The notes beneath the pieces are model-generated. The model had not been told where the DNA came from. It saw nothing but the letters and a program-made list of their open reading frames with translations, and searched no databases. Positions 38,662 through 51,269 of a stretch of DNA of 64,000 bases are shown in pieces. Source of the DNA: Sinohyriopsis cumingii. Taxonomy: Eukaryota > Mollusca > Bivalvia > Unionida > Unionidae. Made by a program: the position numbers and the translations under genes. The stretch is taken from contig CM068825.1 in the NCBI GenBank assembly GCA_028554795.2, forward strand, positions 96,651,451 to 96,715,450, given 5' to 3'. The stretch's first letter is position 1. Every line of letters begins with the position of its first letter.

Positions 38662-38663
38662 TA

Positions 38664-40265
38664 ATACAAGTCTTAAATATTTGACTTAAATTAGAATTCA
38701 TGCATCTCATAGGCATTATTTGGAAACAAAAAGGAACACTGTTGGATGAATACATTAAGTTTTGAAAACATGCTGTACAATTTTAAATTAATTTTGATAC
38801 CTCTCTTTATGCACAGTAAATAAATAAATTGATGTTGAACAAGACGGGATTGTTGCATTAGTCAAAATAAATATTTGCAGCAACTCTGTAATTAATCCCA
38901 ACGGTTCACAATAAACAGGAAACATTTAGACTGACAGCCTTGGAAAGCAAAACCTCCCCCATCACCAGTTCAGAGTAGATAAGGAAATTCAACCAATAAT
39001 ACCTGTTTAAAGCTATTAAAAATACAAAAGCCACACATTAAGAGCAATCGATGCAAATGCAATTTTATAGCCTTGGCAAACACATGGCTTAGTTTTTTGG
39101 TGCAATATATAAAGCATTATTGATAGAAATGATGTGTGCAGCTTGTGCATAATGCAGCACAAGTTAGACAACAAAAAAGCTCAAAACAAAGATATTCCAC
39201 TTTAAAAATAATCAATCAAAAAGCAGGAAACTATATTTTAATCAGATATAATACTATTAATTGCAGAAAATCATTTCAGATGCACGATTTCAGAATGGTT
39301 GGCATTTTGGCTGAATTTCAAAAGATTAATCAGCATCATCACAGTCATCGTCATTGTTATTATCTTCATTTTGATGTCTGCAACAGTTTTTAGAGCTTAT
39401 TATTACAGATTGGTTTAATGTCACTTAACCTGCAAGACATTGTGAAATAAAAAAATTTATGTTGCCAACAGAGTTTCAACTCTCATGTATCCTAACAAAA
39501 AATTCCCAAATAAGAAGAGCAGTTTGGTCAAAATGTAAAAAGTTTGTGGAATTAGAGCAAATTCACAGATAATAAAATGTTTGCTTGACATTCAGAAACG
39601 AGGTATTGTAGTGCATATCATATGGACTGGAAGAACATACTCTATCTGATTAGGTTGTATCTACATTAATATAAAATAAAAAGTATTTTAGTTTACTGAA
39701 AATAATTAAATGATCTGTCATTTTCGTCACTTTCATTAATAAATTTAGAAATGTTAAACTTGACGAACTGCGAAACCAGCAGTGATCAGATTATTTGGAG
39801 CTGTTCACAAAGGAATACAGCAGTGTTCACCTGGTAGAGCCTTTTGAACAAACGGTCTTTGGTAAACCGAAGTGTGTCAAGTATTCTTGCTTCTCAAATC
39901 TTGGGATATATGTGGCATTTGTGTAAAATGTAGAAGTGCTATACAGATATTGAAATAGAGGATGGTTATAGGCATGTTTATTTCATTGTGAATGAACATG
40001 TTAAGCAAAAAGACTGATGGAACAAAACAAAGTGGTCAGCACGTGTTTCTTAAATTGTTTTCTCAAAACTCATCCCCAGACCAAATGGCTAAATAGTCTC
40101 TTACAGCATACATGTACTGATTACCTGGGCAGTTTGATCTTTATCACTGCTTATATGCCCAATAGTCAAAGACAGTGTCGGACTGACTATCTTTAGCTTT
40201 ACTGGTAATGTCTTTTATCACTACTACTCCTGAACTTTTCTAAGGATTGCATTGACAAGCACATT
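38664..40265. other. Intron 2, unassigned
   Basis: No gene or known repeat was recognised. Confidence 0.5.
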
Positions 40266-40269
40266 ACAC

Positions 40270-41110
40270 ACATGGTCTTATTGGTCCATAGTAAAAATGG
40301 TGCAGCTAGAACAACCACCACAGCAATAATCTTGATAATCTTATTGATGGTCATATCAACACAGGGTTTTCACTCAAAAACATTTATGATGTCTAGTTGG
40401 TCCCAAAACAAATGGTGCCAGTATGATATTCAATATGGCCACCCAGGGAATCATCTTGAAAATCTTCATATTGTTACTCTTTCTGTATGGATAATCATAT
40501 CAACTTTCTATCAGTGCCCTCCTAAACAGAAAGTCATATCAACATGGATTTACATAAGAAAAAATATTATGATGTTTGATTGGTCTGAAATGAAAATGTT
40601 GCTGAGTTGACATCCAATATGTCCATTATGGCATCCATCTTGAAAATCTTTTTATTATAACTTGTCCAAAATGGAAATTCTTATCGACATTGGGTTTCCA
40701 CCAGAAGACTTATTATAGTGTCAAGTTGTGAATAAATTGAAATGGTCCAGATCTGTTTCATAATTTAATTGTTGTTGTTGTAGGTTTTAACGCCATTTTT
40801 CAGCACACAATAGGCTATACATGGCGGCCAGTATTAATGGTGGAGGACGAACCCGGGAAATCCCCGGAAAGAACCACCGACCCACAAGAAGCTACTGGCA
40901 AGCTTTCTCACTTTGGCCAAATCTGAAACTCGAACCCATGCAGACAGTAATTTAATAGTAGCTGTTTTGATAATCTTTTTATCACTTGATGTATGGTCAT
41001 ATTCAATTGGGGTTCACCAAAGACTTCTAATGCATAGTTAGTTTGAAGAAATGATCTTGCCTTGAATTTCTAGAAATTCTTTTATTGCAGTATAGCATCA
41101 GTCCCCTCAA
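40270..41110. repeat. Family E dispersed repeat, interrupted by a SINE
   Basis: Diverged units of about 140 bp with blocks such as GGTCATATCAACA, TCTAGTTGGTCC, AATATGGCCACC and CATCTTGAAAATCTT. They are broken at 40770-40947 by a SINE and resume up to GCATCAGTCCCCTCAAGTGA. The same family is at 34141, 47525-49090 and 63890-64000. Confidence 0.8.
40770..40947 (-). repeat. SINE family B, copy 2, with 9-bp target duplication
   Basis: On the minus strand it reads GGGTTCGAGTTTCAGA (B box), AGAAAGCTTGCCAGTAGC, then CTGGCCGCCATGTATAGCCT and AAAATGGCGTTAAAACC before a short (CAA)n tail. TAATTTAAT flanks both ends (40761-40769 and 40948-40956). The head is 5'-truncated, since the A box is missing. 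Confidence 0.85.
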
Positions 41111-41201
41111 GTGACTCTTGTTTGTTGTTTTACAAGTTGCATCTGTTTATTTCCTTTTTAAGTATAATGCATTTTTTTTTTTTTTATATTATGAATTTCA
41201 G

Positions 41202-41285
41202 GTGGCAGTTGTAAAAATGAAATCCACAGATAGAGTGTATGCCATGAAAATCCTGAACAAATGGGAAATGTTAAGGAGAGCTGAG
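41202..41285 (+). CDS. MRCK: MRCK exon 3 (ATP-anchoring lysine)
   Basis: This exon encodes 28 codons, [20 protein letters not shown] followed by [15 protein letters not shown] carries the conserved lysine of subdomain II (VAIK-type) that anchors the ATP phosphates, and KWEMLRRAE begins the C-helix region typical of MRCK. The acceptor is ATGAATTTCAG after a T-rich tract. The phase is 0 on both sides. The donor, GAG|GTTGGT, is weaker than the GTAAGT type of its neighbours and lies in the first of three tandem 24-bp units (41286-41350). The protein alignment (RAE joined to TACF) fixes the junction here. Confidence 0.95.
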
Positions 41286-41350
41286 GTTGGTAATTTCAAT
41301 TAGCTTAAGGTTGGTAATTTCAATTAGCTTAAGGTTGGTAATTTCAGTCA
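41286..41350 (+). repeat. 24-bp triplicate on the exon 3 donor
   Basis: GTTGGTAATTTCAATTAGCT plus TAAG occurs twice in full and once in part. The first copy begins exactly at the exon 3 5' splice site, so the GTTGGT donor sequence is present three times in a row. Use of either downstream copy would add an in-frame TAG (GTT GGT AAT TTC AAT TAG). Confidence 0.9.
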
Positions 41351-41835
41351 GTTAGGTTAATGTAGATTACTTTTAAAACGTCAGTAATACTGTTTTGTCT
41401 TCAACTTGATAAATATTTGAAGATATATATATACAAATTGTAATGCACTCTAATAAAAGGTTGGGGTGGGGTGGGGTGTAAATATTGTTTGTCCAGGTCT
41501 GAAATCCACAAGTATCATACTTGGTAGTAAAGATTACTGGAAAATGATTGTTTTAATGTCTGTCACTGTAATTAATCAATAGTACTTCCAAGCCAGGTTA
41601 TGAATTATAAGTTAATTATGCTTCATACCCATCATATAAAGAGAGAGACTTTTAACAGTTTGTTTTTATGTCCCCCATTCTGTACATCTGTCTATCCCAG
41701 GAAGCTTGTTAGTAGGATGACACAAAATATAAACAGAGGTGCATATTTAGATAACATGATTCAGATTTGATGCCATTTTTGGAAGACCTTATTTGCTTAA
41801 TTATGCAAAAAATGCTGATGAAATGTGCAAATTTG

Positions 41836-42167
41836 CGCGCGTGTGTGTGTGTGTGTATGATTTTGGATTTTTAATGTAGCTTTAATTTTTCAGTCATAAC
41901 GCTACGATGTCTGCAGTGTGGCAGTTTATAGTGATGTCTAGCACAGGGGCATCATGCGCAGACATCTAGCATGATGTCCCACCCAGTCACATTATCCTGA
42001 TACCAGGACGACCAGTCCTAATACTAACCTCTTAATGCTGAGCGCCAAGCGAGGCAGCTGTTAGTGACATCTTTTTATAAGTCTTTGGTATGACTCGGCC
42101 AGGGATCGAACCCATGACCTCCTGCATCCAAAGCTGATGCTGTAACCATTAGGCCACCAGAGCGGTT
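41836..42167 (-). repeat. tRNA-derived SINE, family A, copy 3
   Basis: On the minus strand the head has GTGGCCTAATGGTTACAGCA (A box) and GGGTTCGATCCC (B box), then the family body and a (CA)n-type tail, seen here as GTGTGTGTGTGTG at 41841-41856. It has the same body as the copies at 2009 and 14689. Target duplications were not clear. Confidence 0.88.
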
Positions 42168-42354
42168 TGCAAAGTAAAATCAAAGCGTTTTTCTGTGCAT
42201 ATTCACCAGGCTTCAAGTTTGTGGTATGGTCCAGCATCCATCATGCATGTGTCCAAAAAAAATTGTTACTTACTGGAGGACATATTTCTGATCTGAGATT
42301 AAACTTGGAATGTAGGTTTGTATCCAAATTGTCTCCAGAACATTTTAATACTTA

Positions 42355-42555
42355 GTTGGGTGATCAAGCTTGGAAAGTGGGCTTTTATCCTCAGTCTGTC
42401 TGACAAATTTAGTAATTAGCAAGTTGATCAAGCTTGGAATGTGGGTTTTTTATCCTGGGGCTAGAGGACAAATTTAGTAATTAGCAAGGTGATCAAGCCT
42501 GCACTGTGGGTTTATATCCTTAGGGTATCAGACAGATTTAGTAATTAGCAGGATC
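42355..42555. repeat. 64-bp tandem, three units
   Basis: Three units begin GTGATCAAGC or TTGATCAAGC near 42360, 42423 and 42490, and each ends in TTTAGTAATTAGCA. They adjoin the repeat block shared with 10.4-10.7 kb. Confidence 0.75.
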
Positions 42556-42830
42556 TTCACCTGTTAAAAGAGTGTTCTTGCATATGATTTGCTGAACTTG
42601 TTGCTACTCTTGAGTCTATATTTCTGATAGAGTTTTGATCAGATTTAGACTGGGGGCTGAGTATCATCCAAGATCTCGAGCAGATTTGATAATGAACAAG
42701 TTCCACGAATATTAGTGAGGTGATTTTGCATGTTTGGTCGAGCTTTCTACTACTTCTTCTTAGAGCCATATTTCTTGTCTGATTTTGATTCTGATTTGAT
42801 CTGATTGGATGAACTTTTTACCACTCAAGT

Positions 42831-43053
42831 GATAGTATTTTTAATCCTATCTTAATTAGATATGGCAAATAGAGTGATAGTATTTTTAATCCTATCTTAA
42901 TTAGATATGGCAAATAGAGTGATAGTATTTTTAATCCTATCTTAATTAGATATGGCAAATAGAGTGATAGTATTTTTAATCCTATGTTAATTAGATATGG
43001 CAAATAGAGTGATAGTATTTTTAATCCTATTTTAATTAAATAGGGCAAAGAGG
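42831..43053. repeat. 45-bp tandem repeat, five units
   Basis: Five near-identical units GATAGTATTTTTAATCCTAT plus CTTAATTAGATATGGCAAAT plus AGAGT. The period is a multiple of three, so one minus-strand frame stays open as a repeated LYLPYLIKIGLKILS. It is intronic and has no gene context, so I do not call it coding. Confidence 0.95.
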
Positions 43054-44424
43054 CTAATATCATCATTTAAATGATTATAGTATTATATAGGACAGGAGCT
43101 TTACCAATATGGAACAATGATTGTCCCATCTTTTATACTTTTGTTCAAGAAATCTGTGTAGTATCTGTCACCATGTCATCTTAAAAATAAATTCAGGATG
43201 GCTTTGTCTGTAATCAACAGAGAGTAAAAGTATATATGTGAAATGGTCTGCCATTGATCTAACCTGTGAAAAAAATAAAAGGTGTAAAATAACATTCCAA
43301 ATAATAAACTTTGAACTGTTTGTAATTGATATAGGTATGTCATAATCAAATTCTTGGTGTTATGTCTTTTCTTTGATTGTTTTATCTTCACACCACTAAT
43401 TTGAATTAATAGCAAAGTTTTGAACAGCTTCACAGCAGTAATTATTTCTAACAGTAGTTTACTTACTGCCATTTGAAAGGTTTTGAAATTGAATACATTA
43501 ATAATTTAATCTTTTATTCTTTTGCCCCATCAGACAGGTGGGAGCAAAAAATTTTCTTGTCCAAATTCAAGTTTTATTCTAAGCAACTATGCAGCTGTCA
43601 AGTACTGTTGCTTCTTAAACTTAAGCTTGGTTGACAACATTAAATCATTGTTATTAAAAAAATCTACAATTAATTTGATGGTAAACATTTTGGAAGTATT
43701 TGATCAGCGCTTGAAGAGGGAGAGTGTGATTTGTAGAGTGACATGCTTATCAGGGGTGATTTGCTGCATTTATCAAGTTATGGATTGGTGGTTTTCTGTT
43801 ACCCATGCTTTTATGCAATAAATATTTCCATTTAATCACCAGCTGTTATTGGAGTCCGTTTATGAAGCTGGTTTTATTGATTCCTCTATGAGCTTTATTT
43901 GTTGTAATGCCAAAAGTGAGTCTGCTTTATGTTTGTCTGCTCTTTAGCATTAAGCACTAACATTTTCTGAGAGTGTTTTCTCTCAGTTTGTGGAAAATTA
44001 GCTGAATATAGCAGAAATATAAACAGTTGATAATAAAATGCTTTTGAAATGTTCGACTTGCTGTAAGCATCCTGTTTTCATTTCACTGATCTTGTTGAGA
44101 TAAAGTCTTTCCTAATAATAGTGAAAAAGATGATGTCATTTGGATTATAATATTTATCCTGGTAATTTTTAAACAAAAGAGGGGATTACATCATGCTACC
44201 TATGTTTATTCATCTGTCTGTCTACTGGTAGTATAATTTATCTTCTATTAAACTACACTGGATACAGACTTGAAACTTTATGATTGGGAATGGTTTGTAG
44301 TTGTGTGAAGTGGTTGCCAAATATTTCTTTCAACCATTAGGTGTTTGTGTTTGTGGGTGTAGTTCTGTCTAGCTCACCTGTCATAATCTTATGCTTACAT
44401 ATCATTACCATGGGTTTTATGATT
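43054..44424. other. Intron 3, unassigned
   Basis: No feature recognised. Confidence 0.5.
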
Positions 44425-44612
44425 ACGGCTGTTCCATTTAAACAGGGATACCCAGGGAAGGCAGTTTAAAAAAAAAAATAACTGCTAGGGTACTTTGATT
44501 TCACAGAGTTTATATTAAAATGAAAAATTCTAAATTGCATCTATGGGCGAGTATCCGACAATACCAGTGCCTTCCCTGTGTTCCATGTATGTTTTGCTGG
44601 AACAGCCCTAAG
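44425..44612 (+). mobile_element. MITE, copy 1 (about 185 bp)
   Basis: The left end GGCTGTTCCATTTAAACAGG and the right end TTTTGCTGGAACAGCCC are inverted (GGCTGTTCCA). The interior holds GGGTACTTTGATTT and AGTTTATATTAAAATGA. TA is next to both ends. It is the same family as 45363-45541 but in the opposite orientation. No coding capacity. Confidence 0.85.
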
Positions 44613-45016
44613 TGAAAAGTGTATTGTAGACATGCCATTATCAGATTTATCTGAGCTTGCTACCTCTTTAGCTCTAGTTATATTATCTACAAGAAAGGAA
44701 GTACATGTATTAAGTATTTAGAAGGAAATAGAGATCATCCATCTTGTTTCTTATCTGGAATATTTTTTTAGAGAGCTTTATTTTTGCAATTGATTTTTTG
44801 AAAATCATTTATCATTGCACAGGTTGCACGCTTATTAGTATTTCATGGTACCTTTGTTGAGTCTGTTTCAGTCATATGAACTGGTCAATAGCAGTCAGTC
44901 TTTTCCCACCCAGTTTTATAAGATATTAAAATCAGACCTTGTATAACAATATTCAATACAACCATATTGATATCCTTACTGGAAATGCCTTATTAATTTT
45001 TTATGCTCTGTTTCAG

Positions 45017-45112
45017 ACTGCCTGCTTCAAAGAAGAAAGGGATGTCTTAGTTTATGGAGACAGAAAGTGGATAACAAATTTACATTATGCTTTTCAGGAT
45101 GAAAATTATCTT
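45017..45112 (+). CDS. MRCK: MRCK exon 4 (C-helix and N-lobe sheet)
   Basis: This exon encodes 32 codons, starting [20 protein letters not shown] and ending [11 protein letters not shown]. The glutamate in the FKEERDVL helix is the C-helix residue expected to pair with the lysine of exon 3, and [12 protein letters not shown] is strand 4 of the N-lobe, characteristic of the DMPK/ROCK/MRCK group. The acceptor is CTGTTTCAG, the donor CTT|GTAAGT, and the phase is 0 on both sides. The exon is flanked by two inverted copies of a MITE of about 180 bp (44.43-44.61 and 45.36-45.54 kb). Confidence 0.96.
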
Positions 45113-45362
45113 GTAAGTTTATTATTGCTTTCAGTTTATGGCTTTAAACCTATGTACATGTTTTAAATTCTCCAACATTTTACAGGAATAATAACCACTT
45201 TTTGGCCATCACAATGGTAAAATTATTGTTTGCTGATGAAATCAGAACTGTCACACTCTTAAATGGCAGTGCCTTTTTGGCCATTGACATGTTTTGGTGG
45301 AGATAAGGTATTGTTATCCATGCTCATCAGGTAATGAATGAAAAGGGAATTTCTTTGTTCTA

Positions 45363-45541
45363 GAGGTCTGTTCCATATGGGACCCAGGGAATGCACTTTT
45401 AAAGTGGGATACTCACCCATAGATGTAATTTAGAATTTCTTATCATTTTAATATAAACTCATTTAAATCAAAGTACCCTCCATATATTTTTTTTTTACTG
45501 CCTTCCCAGGGTACCATGTATGTTTAAATGGAACAGCCCTA
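45363..45541 (-). mobile_element. MITE, copy 2 (about 179 bp, inverted to copy 1)
   Basis: Reverse-complemented, this reads GGGCTGTTCCATTTAAACAT, CTGGGAAGGCAGT, GGGTACTTTGATTT, AGTTTATATTAAAATGA and CATCTATGGGTGAGTATCCC, which follows copy 1 block by block. Together the two copies enclose exon 4 (45017-45112) at distances of about 400 bp and 250 bp. Confidence 0.87.
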
Positions 45542-46382
45542 ATAACTTTTGAAGAACTTGGATTGAAATAAAATTTGATCTTGGACCTTTCTTAATGAAA
45601 ATCTGCCATTGTAATATTCAATTACCATTTTCAAGAATATATATACTAGCAAGAGCAATTTGCATCAAAGTCTGCTTTATATTAATCAAACAATAAATGA
45701 CATCCTGTCAGTTAAAATTTGTATTTAATTGTTCATTTATTGAATTTCATTGTCTGTGCAGAGTTTTCTCCAAGACAGGAAAATGTGAAATACTCATAAA
45801 ATTTAATGAATCGCCTTTGAAAAATGAGTGCACAAAACTTTACGTTGTCAGTTTGCCATTATGTATCAAAACCTGCAACATTGATTAATCTTAGAAAATT
45901 TAACCTGATTGTGTAAGAACATGACTTATAATCAGCTGCCTTAATCAAGCTCTTGCTGGCTTTATGCTCTGGAGCAGTGGGACAATTTCATTGATTATCT
46001 AGTTATTAAAAACATTTTGCCAACTACATTTCCTTCATATATATGTACAAAGGTTGACATGCAGCTTTCAGTATCTGGTCTCTCTTCCATGCAGGTCTGA
46101 TAAATTCAATGCAGTGCTATTGCCATAACACACAATCACTGCCTATTTGCTGATAACTTTTACCTCTGTTTATTAAAGCTACTTAGTACATACATATTGG
46201 TTGAATTTTACAAAAAGTGACTCACTCAAAATTTAAATCCATCCACCATCAATATCAGAATACAGAGAGGAAATTTTGAAAACCCCTGCGAAATCACTAT
46301 TTGTCTTTACATCTGTCTGTGTGTTCTGATTTGTATTTCTACTTTAATATGTGATACACTCTAAATTTTTCTTTTGTTTCAG
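45542..46382. other. Intron 4, remainder
   Basis: No recognisable element downstream of the MITE. Confidence 0.5.
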
Positions 46383-46625
46383 TATCTTGTGATGGACTAT
46401 TATGTTGGTGGTGATCTTCTGACATTATTAAGTAAATTTGAAGATAGACTGCCTGAAGAAATGTCCAAATTCTACATAGGAGAAATGATTCTTGCTGTTC
46501 ACTCTTTGCATAAAATGAACTATGTACATAGAGACATAAAACCAGACAATGTCCTGTTGGATGTAACTGGTCATATAGTGCTAGCTGATTTCGGGTCCTG
46601 TCTTAGGCTTCTTAGTGATGGCACA
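46383..46625 (+). CDS. MRCK: MRCK exon 5 (hinge, catalytic loop, DFG)
   Basis: This is the catalytic core exon, 81 codons. It reads [20 protein letters not shown] (hinge and MRCK-specific stretch), then [14 protein letters not shown] with the catalytic HRD aspartate and the magnesium-binding asparagine, and [10 protein letters not shown] with the DFG aspartate. The lysine of RDIKPDN, typical of Ser/Thr kinases, is present, so the enzyme should be active. The acceptor is TTTTGTTTCAG, the donor ACA|GTAAGT, phase 0. All catalytic residues visible here are intact, which supports a functional gene rather than a pseudogene. Confidence 0.97.
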
Positions 46626-46707
46626 GTAAGTTGAAGTTTCTTCAAAGTCTCTATTTTTAGTCTCTTTCTCTCCCGCAGTGAAGATGTTTTTGATCTGAAA
46701 TAGTCAA

Positions 46708-47180
46708 CATGAATAAATTGAATGCTGTACAAGTTGGTAAGTCTGATGTTTAAGTGTTGATAATAAATTGAATACTGTACAAGTTGGCGCGTGTGATGTT
46801 TGAATCTTGTTAGTAAACTGAATACTTTAAAAGTTAGAAAGTTTGATGTTTATGTCTTGTTAATAAATTCAGTACTGTACATGATAGTGAGTCTGATGTT
46901 TAAGTCTTGTTAATAAATTCAATACTGTACAAGTTAGAATGTCTGATGTTTAAGTCTTGTTAATAAATTCAATACCATACATGTTAGTGAGTTTGACTTG
47001 TAGCCTTGTTAACAAACTGAATAATGTACAAGTTAGAGTCTGACTTTTCAGTCATGTTAATAAGTTGAATGCTGTACAAGTTAGAGAATCAGACTTTTTA
47101 ATAAAAAAATTCTTAAATAAAATTAATACTGTACAAGTTGATGAGTCGGACTTGTAACCTTGAATATATTGAATATTGTA
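46708..47180. repeat. Degenerate tandem repeat of about 50 bp in intron 5
   Basis: Eight or nine diverged units, each with AATAAATTGAATACTGTACA, then AGTTnGnnAGTCTGATGTTT, then AAGTCTTGTT. The array occupies most of the 744-bp intron between exons 5 and 6. Confidence 0.88.
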
Positions 47181-47369
47181 CAAGATCATTTGACTATTGC
47201 TTATCTATGTAAGCAGCAGCAAGGTCGAAAGGTCTTTTGAAATGAAACATTGATGGAAATGAACTTAATAAGAGTAATGAAAATAGTGTGCTTGAATTGT
47301 AGATATCTAAGTAGCTCTAAGATGATTGCTGGATTTGAAATTTATTAATTGATTACTGATTTTGAACAG

Positions 47370-47426
47370 GTTCAGTCTTCAGTTGCTGTAGGAACTCCAG
47401 ATTACATATCCCCTGAGATTCTGAGG
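47370..47426 (+). CDS. MRCK: MRCK exon 6 (activation segment)
   Basis: This short exon of 19 codons reads VQSSVAVGTPDYISPEILR. It holds the activation segment and P+1 loop, ending in the SPE form of the APE motif. GTPDYISPEIL is shared by MRCK, ROCK and DMPK kinases. The acceptor is GATTTTGAACAG, the donor AGG|GTAAGA, phase 0. A degenerate tandem repeat of about 50 bp occupies most of the preceding intron and ends near 47180. Confidence 0.96.
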
Positions 47427-47524
47427 GTAAGAGAAATCATTTATGCTTTCATACCTTGCCATAATATGAAGTGTATTATGTTAAGATGCTGTGCATCATT
47501 TTGTTCCTTTTCTACTGGTTATAG

Positions 47525-49090
47525 ATAAGAAAATTTTGTGGGGTGGCCCGTTGTCTGTCATCCAATATGTCAGCCCATGTTTATTATCAATGCTCATCCT
47601 GAATTACTTGGAGGGTTGCCATGACACTACACACATACATTTATCCCAGGGTCTGGTTGGTTCTGAATGAAGAAGGAGCTGCACAGACATCCAATGTAGC
47701 CCACAGCAGCTATGCTGAAATTTTGTGGCTACTCCTGCTGAATTGATGGCCATATTAATTTGTAATTTTACTAAAAGACTTGTTTTGTCTAGTTGAGCCT
47801 AAATGAAAATAGTGCCAGTTTGATGTCCTGCGTGACCACTATTGCAGTCATCTTGAAATTCTGTTATTGCTACTCCTGAACAATCAGTTACATCAGTATG
47901 GGGTTTATGCCAGACGACTTCTTATGATGCTTAGTTGTTCCTAAATGAAAATGGTTCTACTCAGAGATCCAATATGGACACCATATTGGCAATCTTAAAA
48001 GTCTTGTTGCTACTCTTCCTGAATGGCTGATCATATGAACATGGGTTTTTGACTAATAGACATTTTGTTATGTCAAGTTGGTTCTAGATGAAAATGGTGC
48101 AGATCTGACATCAAATATGGCCTCCACAACAGCCAGCTTTAAAATCTTGTTATTGCTTCAATTGTAGAATGGAAGCTTTTCATTGGAAGATTTGTGGTGT
48201 CTAGCTGGTCTTAAATAAAATCATGCTGACCTCATTTTCAATGTGGCCACCACAGTGGCCATATTGAAAATCTCATCACTTTTCCTCAGATGGAAAGTCA
48301 TATCAAGATCTGGTTTTCTTCTTTAAATTTTTTAAGCTGTTTAGTTTACATTAAATGAAAATGGTGCCAATATGACATCTAATTTGGCCACCATGGCAGC
48401 CATCTTTAAAATCATATTATTGCTGCACCTCCTAAAGGAAAAGTCACCTTGGCATAGAGCTTTAACCAAAAAACTTATGATACCCAGAATGAAAATTATG
48501 CCAAACTGACCTCATATATGACCATCATGGGGCAATCATCTTGAAAATTTTCTTTTTGCTGTTCCTTTTAAATGGAAGATATATCATGTTTTCACCAGAA
48601 GACTTTGTTTGATGTTTAGTTGTTTCTGAATGAAAATAATGTCAATCTGACATCCAGTATTGCTACAATGGCATCCATCTTGAAAATTGTTTTATCACTA
48701 CTTTTCTAGAAACGATTGTGATAGCAACAGTGGTTTCCATCAAAGGACTTGTGATTACTAGTTGGTCCAAAGTGCAAATGTACACTGAAGACATCCAATA
48801 TGGCTTCCATAATCAACATATTGAAATCTTATAAACAATTCTCCTGAATGGATGGCAATGTTGGTACTGGGGTTTTCATCAAATATCTTCTAATGGTGTC
48901 TACTATATGAAAATGGTCCTGATTTTACATCCTGTATGGATTCCACAGAAGCTAATTTGAAAAAATTTGACGCGGGAAAATCAGAGATGGTTTCAACACT
49001 TAGCAGTTAAAAAAGAAGAAAAGGTCTTGACTTCTTGCAAATCCTTTTCAGAACAGTAGAGCATAAGTCCCTTCTAGGGTCTTTTGTTTC
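47525..49090. repeat. Family E repeat, main array (about 140-bp period)
   Basis: The block GGCCACCATGGCAGCCATCT or variants recurs at 47834, 47976, 48121, 48245, 48386, 48520, 48661 and 48802, with spacings of 124-145 bp. Each unit also has TCTAGTTGGTCCTAAATG and AAAATGGTGCCA-type blocks. The array ends with the terminal motif GAGCATAAGTCCCTTCTAGG, also seen at 34330 and 41095. It fills about half of intron 6. Confidence 0.9.
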
Positions 49091-50805
<1,715 letters not shown>

Positions 50806-51073
50806 TAAATTTGTTTTAAATTTCATTTTCATCTTCAAATAGTTCCAGGACTTATCTTTTTGGTGAAAAAAAAATAGAATATTACCAATAGTATTATATG
50901 CTACGGAGATATCATTTTGTCATTTTAGCTTGCCTGGTCATGAGGAGAGCCACCTTCACTTTCATATGGTTATTAGGTAGATGTGGACAAGGTGAGCAAG
51001 CTCAGTCCCACTTGGGTCTGTTGTATCAGATTTATCTTTGCCATAGCTACATGCTTTACTGTTGTGATTTCAG

Positions 51074-51239
51074 ACACGGTTTGAATTTCCCACAGATGTT
51101 GATGATGTATCACAAGAAGCCAAAGACCTCATGGTACGACTCATCTGTGATAAAGAAGTTCGGTTTGGTAAAAATGGCATCAATGACTTTAAAAATCACC
51201 CTTGGTTTAAAGGCATTGACTGGGACAACATAAGAGAAA
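51074..51239 (+). CDS. MRCK: MRCK exon 8 (end of kinase C-lobe)
   Basis: This exon encodes 55 codons plus 1 nt: [40 protein letters not shown] and [15 protein letters not shown]. The arginine in the EVRFG segment and the [13 protein letters not shown] motif close the kinase fold in AGC kinases. The acceptor is GTGATTTCAG, the donor AAA|GTAAGT. The intron before it is only about 283 bp, the shortest in the window. The trailing A joins TG of exon 9 to make a methionine codon, where vertebrate MRCK has a cysteine or similar residue. Confidence 0.96.
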
Positions 51240-51269
51240 GTAAGTAAATTAATCATCCTAAACTTGTAT

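Noticed and set aside
42818..43066. Repetitive leucine-rich protein on the minus strand
   Set aside because: The frame is open only because a 45-bp intronic repeat is a multiple of three; there is no promoter, start context or homology.
50898..51233. Independent 111-codon gene overlapping exon 8
   Set aside because: It overlaps exon 8 in another frame; the kinase reading is strongly supported and this frame is not.
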